Below are positions 8,911 through 20,173 of a stretch of DNA of 64,000 nucleotides, one piece after another. A model generated the notes under the pieces. It was not told the origin of the DNA. It made no database searches and was given only the letters and a program-made list of their open reading frames with translations. The stretch is from Adiantum capillus-veneris (taxonomy: Eukaryota; Streptophyta; Polypodiopsida; Polypodiales; Pteridaceae). The first letter of the stretch is position 1. Every line of letters begins with the position of its first letter. The stretch is taken from NCBI GenBank assembly GCA_014529385.2, contig CM043970.1:41657279-41721278 (forward strand). Reading direction: 5' to 3'. Both the position numbers and the translations under genes were made by a program.

Positions 8911-10900
8911 GTACCCCTTGGAGACATACTACACCCAAATTTTTTTATGCTCAGAATGAAGCAAGATTTGGTCCAGAGATTCTCCTCAAGTCTAGCAACA
9001 CAGTGATATGCTCAGAAATTCAATTGGATGTCAAAATCACTCCAAACAAGCAATTTATGAATTTTTCGCTTTCTGACTTCCCTTTTTGACTTTTGGACAT
9101 GAAAAACATGGGAAAACACTCAAGTCAACATGTTTCTAGGGTAAAACCTATCCTCTGAACACATTGGTGGTCTCAAAATTCCCAAATTCCTGCCCAAAAA
9201 CCCCCTGAAGACATACTACGCCCAAAAACATTTTCTGCTCGGAATGAAGCAAGATTTGGTTCAGAGATACTCCTCAAGTCTAGCAACCCATTGATATGCT
9301 CATAAATTCAATTGGATGTCAAAATCACTCCAAACAAGCAATTTATGAAATTTTCGCTTTCTGACTTCTCCTTTTGACTTTTGGACATCAAAAACATGGG
9401 AAAACACTCAAGTCAACATGTCCCAAAGGTAAAACCTACCCTCTGAACACACTGGTGGTCTCAGAATTCCCAAATTCCTACCCAAAAATCCCCTGGAGAC
9501 ATACTACGCCCAAAATTTTTTCTGCTCAGAATAAAGCAAGATTTGGTCAAGAGAGTCTAGCAACACCTTGGTATGCTCAGAATTTCATTTGAATGTCAAA
9601 ATCACTCCAAACAAGCAATTTATGAATTTTTCGCTTTCTGACTTCGCCTTTTGACTTTTGGACATCAAAAACATGGGAAAACGCTCAAGTCAACATGTTC
9701 TTAGGGTAAAAGCTACCCTCTGAACACACTGGTGGTCTCCAAATTCCCAAATTCCTTGCCAAAAACCCCATGGAGACATACTACGCCCAAATTTTGTTCT
9801 GCTCAGAATGAAGCAAGATTTGGTCCATAGATTCTCCTCAAGTCACTAGAAACACAGTGATATGCTCAACAATTCAATCAGATGTCAAAATCATCTAAAA
9901 CAGCTCTTCCAGACACAATCTTTCCAAAAACGCTAAAGTCCACTTCACCCCAGTTTAAGTGTCCAAATGAGATGAGACTTGGTAGACACCCTTAGAAACA
10001 CTTTTAGAACATGTGTATGAAGTTAGCTTATGGTTTAGGTCTCTCAATCACTCCCCAACATCAAATGGGTAGGATGTTTCGTATTCACCGTCTTTTGCCT
10101 TTTTGAAGCCGAAATAAGGTCAAACTCCTCGTTTCAAGGTGTACATGGGGTAAAAACCACCCAATGAACACTCTGGTAGCCTCAAAATTTCCAAATTCCT
10201 GCCCCAAATGGCCCTAGAGACATCCTACGCCCAAATTTTGTTTTTCTCAGAATGAAGTAAGATCTGGTCCAGAGGTTCTCCTTGGTGTGTTGATTCCCAA
10301 TATGTCCAAATTTGGTGAGTTTGACAACTTTGAGCTAGTCAAACACTCAAGATTTTGCTTTAGATTCTAGGGTTTCCTCAAGCTGTTTACCCATTCAAAT
10401 AATTTCCAATTTTTTCCAAACTTGGTGTGAAGGCTTCTTTTATGCTAAGAAACACTTTGGTTTGGTCAAAAGTTTGTCTGGGCCCCCAAATCTAGCCTTG
10501 AGACACCCTACGCGTACGATGTCTATCTGCTGGAAATGATCCAATTTTTGTCCCACCTAATCCCCTAGATCCTAGAAACACTCTGGTGATATTAGTTTTG
10601 CAAAATGTTTCCCCAAAATGTCTGGAGTATTTCTGATGTTTCTTCATGGTCTCTACACTTGATATCAATCGCAATCAACACTAAAAATCACAGAAATCAC
10701 TCAAAACAAGCACTTTATGAATTTTTCTCGCTTTCTAGCTTCACCTTTTGACTTCTGGACACCAAAAACATGTAAAAACACTCAACTCAACATGTTCGTA
10801 GGGTAAAACATACCCACTGAACACACTGGTGACCTAAAAAATTTTAAAATCTTGACAGTTTTACTTCTAGAGACATCCTACGTGTAGGATGTCCCCAATG
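8911..10900 (-). repeat. about 285-bp tandem repeat array (leader of gypsy family 2)
   Basis: A landmark reading GAGACATACTACGCCC or close variants recurs at 8921, 9208, 9496, 9773, 10217, 10500 and 10870: spacings 287, 288, 277, 444, 283 and 370. Units share long blocks (for example CAAGCAATTTATGAATTTTTCGCTTTCTGAC and a CACTCAAGTCAACATG block). The array lies upstream of a minus-strand priming site and LTR, so it is most likely the leader of that element. No coding sequence. Two units carry the landmark as a palindrome (near 10501 and at 10872). Confidence 0.8.
10872..10893. repeat. 22-bp palindrome in array unit
   Basis: Arm GACATCCTAC, centre GT, then the exact reverse complement of the arm. 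A two-mismatch version lies at about 10502-10523. The other units keep only one arm, and one arm also occurs in the LTR at about 11774-11787. Confidence 0.85.
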
Positions 10901-11417
10901 ACAGAATTGTGATTTTTTCAGTTCTAACTTTCTCTTAAGCTCTGCCAACCCCTTTTTGACTACTCACAACAATTATCAATCATCAAGAAAGCATCCAAAT
11001 GCAATTTTACTTTTTTCTTGATTTTATGTTTTCACAACTTTGACGAGCCTAGTAGCAAATATGACATGCATGATATGCTCAAGATCAAAATCAACACGTC
11101 CTACTTACTCTACTCCTACTCATCACAGGGATGGTGATTTTGGGTGTTTAAGTTGCTTTCTGGCCTTGCGCAGACTCTCAAGCTAACCTCTCACCGCATC
11201 TACCTCTCCAACTCCACTCTTCTCACCACAGCCTATCCTCTTACCAAATACTACCTAAGCCGAAGGATCTAGGCCAAACACACGCTCCCTAGACTCCCTC
11301 TAAGACCAAAAGATTCCACCACTCTCCGATCCTATCTAAAAGAATGAATATACTCTGGAAATCCAGAGGGACCTCTATCTCAATGACTAGTCTCGCTCAC
11401 CTACTTAGATCCCTTGT
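10901..11417 (-). other. rest of family 2 leader, non-coding
   Basis: Pyrimidine-rich on the plus strand, without frames or clear repeats. Taken as leader between the tandem array and the priming site. Confidence 0.5.
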
Positions 11418-11434
11418 CCCCGACAGCGGCACCA
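11418..11434 (-). other. tRNA primer binding site, minus strand
   Basis: The reverse complement reads TGGTGCCGCTGTCGGGG, one base different from the site at 6280. It sits one base from the LTR at 11436, so this element reads leftwards. Confidence 0.8.
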
Positions 11435-11435
11435 A

Positions 11436-12124
11436 TGTTGACGGGTACGCCGCAACAGACGTCAGCATAGCGAGAACTCACCTAACATATAATGTCAATT
11501 GAGGACGGAGCTCAATACACAGGCGCGTGGAAGCAAGCAAAGGGTGTCAACCTCTACTCGACCGACTAATGACTACTTCCTACAGAGATATCAAATCTAC
11601 ATGCCATTGGTTTTGTGAATGTGAGAGTCTCCTATGATGCTACCGCAAGCCAAAAGCCCATTAGACGTTCTCGAAACGTTACAAAACTTGAGGGATATCC
11701 TATCAACACCAATAGGTCACTCTCCCTAATGTCCGTGACCCAAAACCCTACCCAAAAACACCCGATGAAGAATCACGTAGGATGTCTGACAGCTTTTGCC
11801 TAATACGTAGCTCTACTCGCTCTGATCGCGTAGATATACTGAAATGCAGATGAACGCGCCTGATGTAAGCATCAACGCGTAGCTCTCCTCGTTGGCAATA
11901 CGTTGCTGCTCTTCGTTTGTGATTCCGACCACCGTAGCTCTTGTAGCACACACACACTCTCTCTCACTCTCTCGTAGTCTCCTAGTCGACACAGAAGATA
12001 AGATTATTAGAAGTCCCTTTACAAAGCTTTAGGTTTTGGTTTATATACTAAGCCTTAGAAAACCTAATGTTCGGCCAAAATGACCTAATTTGTCCCTAGG
12101 CTTCTATAGAGCTTAATTACAACA
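11436..12124 (-). repeat. 5' LTR of gypsy family 2, minus orientation
   Basis: Bounded by TGTTGACGGG at the left and ATTACAACA at the right, i.e. TGTTG...CAACA ends. A minus-strand TATA box (TATATAAA) lies at 12040-12047. The right end was chosen from the inverted ends, because no partner LTR is present in the window. Sequence differs from the LTR at 5413, so it is a separate family, although both use the same type of priming site. Flank at 12125-12129 is CCGTG; no partner duplication found. Confidence 0.65.
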
Positions 12125-12532
12125 CCGTGAGCTGGCTTTACTCATCCAATAAGCATCTACGGCCAAAATACAATTGCCGACTTAAAATATGAAGTTCCTG
12201 TAAACATTACAAAAGTGGTCGTAATGGCTCAAAATGATAATAACGGGATATTCGATGATGTCCATAAGCTTATATCTTCACATTACAGAATCCATCTTTA
12301 TCTTCGTCACTTCATCACCATTTTCATTTGGAATCTTTAGAGAATCTTTGAGGTATCTTCATGGAATCTTTGTGGAAGCATTGTTGAAAGGTTGGCCTGT
12401 CAACAAAGTGGGATCTATAACAAGAGTCAATCTAAAAGATCACACTTATAGAGATGTCTTGAAAACACCCATCCAAGAGTTTGATTCAGTCCTTCGGTTG
12501 AAACTAAAATCCCATCTTGGTTAAACAAAGAC
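12125..12532. other. unassigned 400 bp between LTR and gypsy linker
   Basis: Contains a 96-residue plus-strand frame (12234-12524) with no recognisable domain. It may be part of the gag or protease region of the plus-strand gypsy element, but nothing confirms that. Confidence 0.3.
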
Positions 12533-13499
12533 ACTAGTATTTGGATGTGTGGGGCTTCAGAAAACGGAAGCTTAAGACGAGAAGAATGTATCCGAGAAAG
12601 GGACTACACTGAGGAAGCCTACGTACCTGAACCCTTTCTAGAGCATTTATTTGAGCCATTCGAATGGACTTAAATTTTAGCCACCATGGATGTATGTGTG
12701 AATACGTCTATGCCTACTCAATTTTGCAATGAGGATGGCTACGACATAATTCCCATCCAAATGATGTCAATCCTCAACATTGAAAACAAAGATGAGGAAC
12801 CCAAGGACTTAATGAAAGCTCAACAAGTCTTTTCAAACCTCTATTACGATGCAACTGATGAGTTAGATGAACACTCAACTACCTCAAAAGATTCGGGGTC
12901 AGAAAAAGAGCATACGAGAGCTAAGTTACTCTTAAAAGGAGAAAAGGAAAAGTTGTATGACTTTCCAAACCAGAAATCAAGAAGACAAAAATGGTATAGA
13001 CAAGAAAGAGACACCAAAATTGTGAAAACACGATCTATGCCATCAGTCTCCAATAAAACACAATTCCTGATGCAGATAGATGCTAATGATTGTGTAAAGG
13101 ACAAATTAACTGGCAGATATCCTTCAAACCAAAACTCAGAAATGTCTCAAATATCGAGAAAAACAAGGAAGGGTACTCAAGAAAAATCACAGGATAAGAA
13201 ACCACTTGACCAGAGTCGAGCAGAAAAAGAAATATCAAGAGTATAAAAAAGCTCTAAAGGAGATATACACAACCGAAATGGAAACCACGGAAGAGGATGG
13301 TAAGGATGTAATGCATGCTCCATCTCATTACAAAAAGTATACTCTCCAAGATCGAAAAATCATAGTTGAACAACCTCTCAGGGAACTACGGAAACAAGTC
13401 GAATCTTACGAAGGGCCTGAAAACGCTAAAAGGATAGACTTGGCTGAAGCAAGAGAAGAGCCTAGACCTGCTTACATTGTGAATGACCTAACAGAATAA
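12533..13499 (+). pseudogene. gypsy pre-RT linker region
   Basis: Plus-strand frames run into the RT below. The first (12686-13246, 186 residues) is charged, with SGSEKEHTRAKLLLKGEKEK and many Lys/Arg. The second (13206-13499) ends LAEAREEPRPAYIVNDLTE, then one TAA, and then continues in the same frame into the LLSLLKEYRDIFSWS start of RT. This is where the PR-RT linker of plant gypsy elements lies. No DTG or ILGxPW protease motif was found here. Frameshift near 13240. Confidence 0.55.
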
Positions 13500-14452
13500 A
13501 AAGAAAATCTTTTGCTGAGCTTATTAAAGGAATACAGAGACATCTTCTCTTGGTCTTACAAGGATCTCAAGGGTGTTGATCCAGAAATCTATCAACATAC
13601 CATACCCATGAGAGATGATGCGAAACCAAGTAGACAGAGACCATATACATATAACGAAACATTTGCTAGGAAGATAAAAGAAGAGATTGAAAAACTAAAG
13701 GAATCCAAATTCATTTACGAAATTGAACACACAGATTTAGGTGTCTCCAATTGGTGTAGTACCCAAGAAGAATGAAAAATTACGAGTGTGTGTTAATCTC
13801 AAAAAGGTGAATGTAGCTACCATTAGAGACAACTTTCCTCTTCCGATAACTGAGCATGTATTAGAACGAGTTGCAAGAAAAGAAGCTTACAGCTTCTTAG
13901 ATGGATTTTCGGGATACAATCAACTTTTGGTTGACCCAAAAGATCAGCATAAAACTGCTTTTGCAACAGAATGGGGTATATTTGCCTATCGGGTTATGCC
14001 GTTTGGGTTAACTAATGCTTCAGCCACGTTTCAAAGGTTGATGAGCCATGCTTTCAAAGAATATCTTCAAAAATTCTTAGAAGTATATATGGATGATCTA
14101 TCGGTACATTCATCAATCCGAGCTGATCATTTTGAACACCTCAAAAAGGTATTTGAAAAATGTAGTCTTTATACAATTTGCTTAAATCCTGAAAAGTGCA
14201 CATTCATGGGAAGACAAGGACAAATTCTTGGACATATAGTGTCTAAAAATGGCATAGCTACTGACATTGAGCGGATTTTCCTAGACCAACAACAATCAAG
14301 GGGGGCAAGCCTTCATGGGGCATTGTGGATATTACCGAAGGTTCATCTACATGTACGCTATAATTGCAAAACCCATGTATAGCTTGATTACACACTTTGA
14401 ATGGACCGAGGCATGTGAAGAATCCTTCATGAAGCAAGAAAGATCTCACATC
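13500..14452 (+). pseudogene. gypsy reverse transcriptase
   Basis: Starts LLKEYRDIFSWSYKDLKGVD, then VVPKKNEKLRVCVNLKKVN, SFLDGFSGYNQ, FGLTNASATFQ and the active-site box YMDDLSVHSS, and ends LNPEKCTFMGRQGQILGHIVSK. The fingers and palm are complete apart from a frameshift near 13745 (IEHTDLGVS | SPIGVVPKK) and another near 14270. After that, YYRRFIYMYAIIAKPMYSLI and FEWTEACEESF mark the RT connection. The region stops at the copia insertion at 14458 and continues at 25339. This is the host of the largest nest of insertions. Confidence 0.85.
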
Positions 14453-14457
14453 AGCTC

Positions 14458-14684
14458 TGTTACCATATACATGTGGTAGTGATGTGTATGAATACACTAG
14501 GACCGCCGGGGCATTTTTTCCCTCCTTAGGAGGTTTTTTCCCCTGTGCATTGTATATACGCCCATCACTCTAGGGCTATCTATCTTTCCATTGCACACTA
14601 AGTAATACACTCTCTATTGTGTGCCTTGAGCTTCCTTCATCTTCTCCAAGCTGTGTGTGTCTCTCTGCAGCCCTAATTTCAACA
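14458..14684 (+). repeat. copia 5' LTR
   Basis: 227 bp, TGTTACCATATACATG...CTAATTTCAACA. TATA-like TATATA at 14553-14558. Partner at 25111. Confidence 0.97.
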
Positions 14685-14686
14685 AT

Positions 14687-14698
14687 TGGTATCAGAGC
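14687..14698 (+). other. initiator-Met tRNA primer binding site (copia)
   Basis: TGGTATCAGAGC, two bases after the 5' LTR; the standard plant priming site. Confidence 0.95.
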
Positions 14699-15048
14699 AA
14701 GTTGCGTCCTCCTGAGCTTAGTCACCAGCTCCTCTAGTACACGCCTGCTCACTTTCTTCGATTTCAGTGAGCTTTGGCGAGCGTTCGCAGGTCAACAAAT
14801 ATTTTGGGTAAGCTCATAGAGCTTGGTCTGCTCATATTTTTGTGATTTGGGCTCATTTCGGCCTCCGTTTCCACTATAGGCAGTATTGCACATGCTATTT
14901 TGTCATTTTGTGCAAAATTTCCGTTAGTGTCGATTTCTGCACAACAGGTGCCTTATAGTCTTCTAGGGTTTGTGCTATATAGCACGTGTTGTTCCCACTC
15001 CGTTTCTCCTATTTTTCGGCAGTTTTCACATCAGGGGCAGCATTTACC

Positions 15049-15690
15049 ATGGCTGACAACAACAACACAAATGTGTTCAAGATGTTTGTTGCTGAGGACA
15101 GGTTGGATGGGGACAACTACCCTATGTGGGCTTATACGATGCAACATGTTCTTGTGTCAAAAGGCGTCTGGAACATTGTGCAGGGCATTGATGTACGTCC
15201 TGGATCTGAGGATGTAGGCGATGTTGAGAATGTTGCAGGTCTTCCGGCAAGGATTGCTGCTATTAGAGTTGTTTTGCCTACGACAGAACAAGCTTGTTGG
15301 GATGTAAAGGATACGCAAGCTCATGCATTGATTGCGTTGTCTGTGAAGCACACCATTGTTCCTCACATCCAAGTCGCAATGAGGCTAAAATTTCTTTGTA
15401 TCAGGCTTGGGATATTTTTTATGGTCTTTATGCAAAACAGGCTTGGGATATTTTTTATGGTCTTTATGCAAGTCACAATGAGGCTAAAATTTCTTTGCTG
15501 CGTAAAGTGCTGGAGTCAAGGATTATGCATGAGGAAGATGATATGGACACTTTCCTTGCTAGTGTCAAGGATATCAATGAGCAACTTATTTCTGCAGGTG
15601 AAGTCATTTTCACACAGTTCCCTTGTGCAGACTGTTCTTGATGCCTTACCAGATTCCTACTAGACTTTTGCTAGTACTTGGAGACTAATG
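15049..15690 (+). pseudogene. copia gag, N-terminal and capsid part
   Basis: Starts at ATG 15049: MADNNNTNVFKMFVAEDRLD, then NYPMWAYTMQHVL, the usual N-terminal copia gag pattern (W-x-x-x-M). The frame is open to about 15372. From there it continues in another frame with EAWDIF-type text (AWDIFYGLYASHNEAKISLLRKVLESR), the UBN2 gag helix region, and DMDTFLASVKDINEQL. A local duplication at 15372-15498 caused the frame change. A further shift near 15600 leads to QTVLDALPDSY, then a stop at 15661. Confidence 0.85.
15372..15498 (+). repeat. nested local duplications inside copia gag
   Basis: Two copies of a 34-35 bp unit (CAGGCTTGGGATATTTTTTA...) lie side by side at about 15401-15470. They are flanked by two copies of a 28-bp block (AGTCRCAATGAGGCTAAAAT...) at about 15372-15399 and 15471-15498. 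The arrangement is A-B-B-A and looks like two successive slippage or repair events. Confidence 0.85.
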
Positions 15691-16638
15691 ACCCAAGGAA
15701 ATTCTGAAGTTGTCAAGTTTGATGTGTTATGCATATTGCTGTTGCAAGAGTCACTTTCTAGAAAAAACAGTACTAGGCAGCGTGCAGTTGAACAGGCTTT
15801 TATTGCTTCTCAAAGAAAGGGTGGTAACAGTAATGCAGCCACTTCCTATGGTTCCGCTGCGAGTGGAAAAAATTCTGTTCCTAATGCTTCTACTGGCAGC
15901 ACTTCGTCTGGCAATTCTAGTGATAAGGGAAAAAAGAAGATGCGTTGCAATTATTGTAAAGCTAATGATCACTTTATCAAGTCCTGTCCTAACTTAAAGG
16001 CCAAAGAAGCTAAGAAGAAAGAGGGTGGTTCCACTGCAAATGCTGGTTCCACTACAAATGCAGCCATTGTTGAGTCTTCTGTGAAAGGAGACTGTGATGT
16101 TGATGATGATGCAGAATGGGCTTTTAACGCAGAGTGCACTTACAATTCTGCTATCCATGATGCATGCTTGTCAGTTGCTGTAGATTCACATGTGTGGTAT
16201 TTTGACAGTGGTGCTACAAATCACATTACCTCACATCGTGAATTGTTTACCTCTCTTGAGTCTGTCCCTCATGGGAATTTTGTCACTTGTGCCAACAATG
16301 CCTCTTATCCAGTTCAAGGAGTTGGAAAGGTTGTGCTTACTACTGCAAATGGCAGTTCCTTCACACTTGTTGATGCACTTTATGTACCTAGGATCAAGAA
16401 TAATCTCTTGTCTGTATCTACACTTGTTAGACTTGGACTTGTAGTCAAATTTGTGGATGACAGATGTACAGTTCATGATCTCAGTTTTGGTGATGAAATT
16501 GTTGCATCTGGTCTTTTGTGCCGTGGGCTGTATAAGCTCACTTTGTATGACAAGTGTGGACAAAATTTTACAAATGCTATTGCAGATTCAAGGGCTATTT
16601 CAGATGCAAACTTTGGCATGCACGTTTTGGTCACCTGA
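15688..16638 (+). pseudogene. copia gag C-terminus, zinc knuckle and protease
   Basis: Open for 316 residues. It begins in the gag C-terminal helices, runs through a Ser/Gly/Asn-rich spacer, then an intact CX2CX4HX4C knuckle (CNYCKANDHFIKSC), a Lys-rich stretch and the protease, whose active site is WYFDSGATNHIT (D-S-G). The flap and ALYVPRIKNNLLSVSTLVRLG, the typical copia protease end, are intact. It ends near 16638, one frame away from the pre-integrase domain. Confidence 0.88.
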
Positions 16639-16841
16639 ATTTTGCCAGGTTGCTGCGTTTGCAGAAATCTGATATGGTTGCTTCTTTGCTGCCTCTTGAA
16701 GCACCTGTCAAACATGTTTGTGAAGGCTGTATTTTGGGTAAGATGCAGCGTTCTAAGTTTCCAAAGGATGGTTCAGTTCGGGCCACATGCAGGTTGCAGC
16801 TTGTGCATAGTGATGTTTGTGGGCCCATGCAAACTCCATCC
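16554..16841 (+). pseudogene. copia pre-integrase domain and integrase start
   Basis: LWHARFGHLNFARLLRLQ and CEGCILGKMQRSKF form the H-x-x-x-H ... C-x-x-C zinc-binding domain before the catalytic core. The core begins with LVHSDVCGPMQTPS, including the first catalytic Asp. The sequence is cut at 16841 by the insertion at 16842-22500 and resumes at 22501. Confidence 0.9.
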
Positions 16842-17331
16842 TGTTATAGAAATGATATTTTATGATTTATTGCAGTTGACAGGTGGAAAAGACTAGACCG
16901 AGCTAGGCCTATGCGAATGGATTTGTATATCATGTACATTTTATTATTCAAGTTCTCTTTTATGATCTTTGGCCATTTATGACCGGCCGGCCAATTTGTA
17001 ACCAATTTGACCATTCAAGAAATCTATAAAACAAATACGTGCAAGAAGGAAATGGTCACTCTTGCACAGGGGGGGGGGAGATTGCACCCAGTGTCTGTGT
17101 ATTCTTCTCTCCTCTCCCCTCTTCTCTCTCATGGTGCTCGCGTAGCACTCCACTCTAGGAGGTGCGCTTACACGTTCTCTTTCGCCCTTTCTTGCTCTCA
17201 GTCTCTCTCTGTTCGCATACGTCGCGGTTTATGTGTTGTGGGAATTGCCAGGTATACCGTTTTATCGATTTATGTCTTGCTATGTGCTATTTCAAGTATT
17301 TTGTAGGGCTCTCCGCGCTCCCAATGTAGCA
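16842..17331 (+). repeat. LARD-like 5' LTR
   Basis: 490 bp, TGTTATAGAAATG...CAATGTAGCA, TATA box TATAAA at 17025-17030. Partner LTR at 22012. Confidence 0.95.
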
Positions 17332-17343
17332 GTGGTATCAGAG

Positions 17344-18039
17344 GCCAGGCTACGCTCCGAAGATTAAGGATCTCGATAATCAAAAGCTAAGCAAATCATT
17401 TTTTTTAATCTATTTATTCTACTTGGATATGTTTTTGATTGATTGAGTTGTGATTGTACATGCTCACTATTAACTTTATTGATTAGAGCCAGTATAATAA
17501 TTAGAGTATTAATGTTAATCAAGCATATGAAGCATCTGGTGTTTAAAGTAGTTCGTGTTATGATTTCTATAAATTTTAGAGAAAACTAATCAGGTGAAGA
17601 TATACAATACAGAAAGGAGAATGTATATAGTCCTTGTTTGGGATCTATAGAAGAAGAAGAAGGTAGTAGAGAGATTTTAGCAAAATAGGAGTAATCCAAA
17701 GAGACCTTAAGGGAATTGAGTTCAAGGGCTTGAGGAAGTTCGAGAGATTGGATTGATGAACACTTAGATTGAAAACTTTTGAGCCGACTTAATTGGCATC
17801 AAGTCATAGCGAGAACCAACCCCAACAAAGGGTGATCAACAATTCAAACCTGCAAAAGAAATAAATAAATACATTAATCAAGTAAGTCTACTGCTCAGGA
17901 CGTACAATAGAAGATATTATAGCTTTGCTCAAAATCGGCAGCATGTCCCAATCAACTCACGTAACTACACAACCAGCCGCTCTCTCTCTCGGAGTTTTCA
18001 ACTCTTTCTCTCCCACACATTCTCTCTCTACTAAACCAG

Positions 18040-18077
<38 letters not shown>

Positions 18078-18751
18078 ACCTACCCGCTGCCCTTTGCATG
18101 CCATAGCCGCCACCAAACGGCACTGACTTCTCAAGGATTGGTGGTGCAAGCTATAACAACTGCTCATTTTATTTTTATTTTATTTTGTTGGATCGCATGC
18201 GACGTCTTTCTCTCTTTTCTCCTACTCCTCTGCGGCTCCAAACACTGCAATCTGCCAACCACAGACACACAAAGTTGTCGGCTGCATACACTAGCTGGAG
18301 TGGCACAACCCGTCAGCCACCATGCAACGGTTCTCTCTCCCTCTGCGAGCCACTAGCACACACCAACTTCAACCACTCCACTCTCTCTTTCTATTTGAAC
18401 ACGAGCCGCCCTCACTATTGATCACCTATGCATGCGTCGCACATTCACTCATCACAGACCCTCTTTGGCTCTATCTCACTCTCTCGCTGCAGTTCGCTCG
18501 GCTTCTACCCACTCTCTCCCTCAACAACCACTGGTGCCCATATTTTGAGGCTTCCATCCCATTCTCTCTCTCTCTCCTCCAACTTGACTACCACCATCTC
18601 TAAACCCTCTCCACTCACCCACCACCTAACTCCCCATGTAGCCGCAAGTGGCCACCTCTTTCCCTCTCTCTCACTCTCTGTCAGTTATCGTGAGTCTCAT
18701 CCCCACTAGAGAAAATGGAACTCTCTCTCCCTACCTTAGTTCAATCGTCAT

Positions 18752-18806
<55 letters not shown>

Positions 18807-20133
18807 GATCGTAAGCTACAACAGTCAGCGACGGTTTCTCTGCAGTACTAATGTATCTCTACCAGCTCGTCCTCAACACCACCCATAGGTCGACCACTTG
18901 AGTCCTCCAATTGCTACTCTGTTCTAAGTACCTCAACAGTGCACACACTCACGGCTGAGCTAACCTGCTTGCCAAGCTTCCCCAACCTACAGCAACACTT
19001 CTAATATAGCCCTTCCACAAGGCAGCTTACAGCTTCTCTCTCTCTGTATGTCCTGGTCGACCTCTCTCCCCTATAGCCGGCCTCGGGGGCCTTATTTTCC
19101 ACCTCGAGGGTCACGAGCCCCCTTGCTATGCAAGAACGGTCACGAGCCCCCTTTCTATGCATGAACTGACGGTCCTTGCTGTCAAGAAAATGCATTTCTT
19201 CACCAATTTTTGCCCTTTCTGCTACATCATCCGAGATAGCCAAGGCCCATGCAGGGCTCGATCTGATGATAGAACGTTGCAATGTATGTATATCCTCAGT
19301 ATCTCGCCAACTAGATTCATGTCGATGGTGGCCCTCGTGAGAATCTCTACCTTGATTCCTATCAAACTTCAAGGAACGTGAGTTTTTCATCTCTGATCCA
19401 AATCCATTATATACAACAGCACCACTTGGTAGAGCTGATCCAAATCCATTGTATACAACAGCACCACTTGGTAGAGCTTAGCTTCAGCACTCTGCTTATG
19501 GCAATGACCTTGAGTGATTGCACCATCAAACCCTGAGTCTTTAACCAGCATAACCTGCAAAGCGGTACACGCAGTGGCAGCACCATGCTCAACAACATCA
19601 GCAACTACATGATTCTTTAACATGCACTGTTTGTTCTTAAGATCCTAGACCATCGGTGTCTGCCATTATGTCCACATGTGGATCGAGAAGCTTTGTCGTT
19701 GGCTTTTCTAAGACCCTGCATTTTGATTCAAGTTCTGGAGGCAAAAATCTTCAATGAGCTGAGCATTATCTCTGTCAAGCTTCATGCTCTATGATCTACT
19801 TATTTTTCCGCCCATGTCCGGCCTCATCTTCACCACTAGGCATGCTCCCTACCAAGGGCTACTTGCACCCTGATGCCTGCAAGCCAAGCCATTCCAGGTC
19901 CGCTATACATTACCTTGTGAAGCGATAATTGACAAGGGTTTCCAACCTGTGTTTACTTATTTATCTATTTTAATCATGTCCTTTCATGACTCGTCTGGAG
20001 GGACACTCAACTTGTTTATTCGGCTATGGTAGGGAAATTGAAGTTCAATATGAAAGCTACATGGCATGCATTCTTATCACGCCGTCTCCCTTCTTTCCAA
20101 CTCGCCCAAATCACGAGCCCCATGCAATGACAT

Positions 20134-20173
<40 letters not shown>

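Noticed and set aside
8911-10900. CRISPR-like or satellite array
   Set aside because: Units of about 285 bp with no short repeat-spacer structure; position between priming site and gag points to a retroelement leader.
17925-18851. Several open frames of 60-140 codons in the LARD-like interior
   Set aside because: They are built of CT-rich and microsatellite text (Ser/Leu runs), overlap on both strands and contain no domain.
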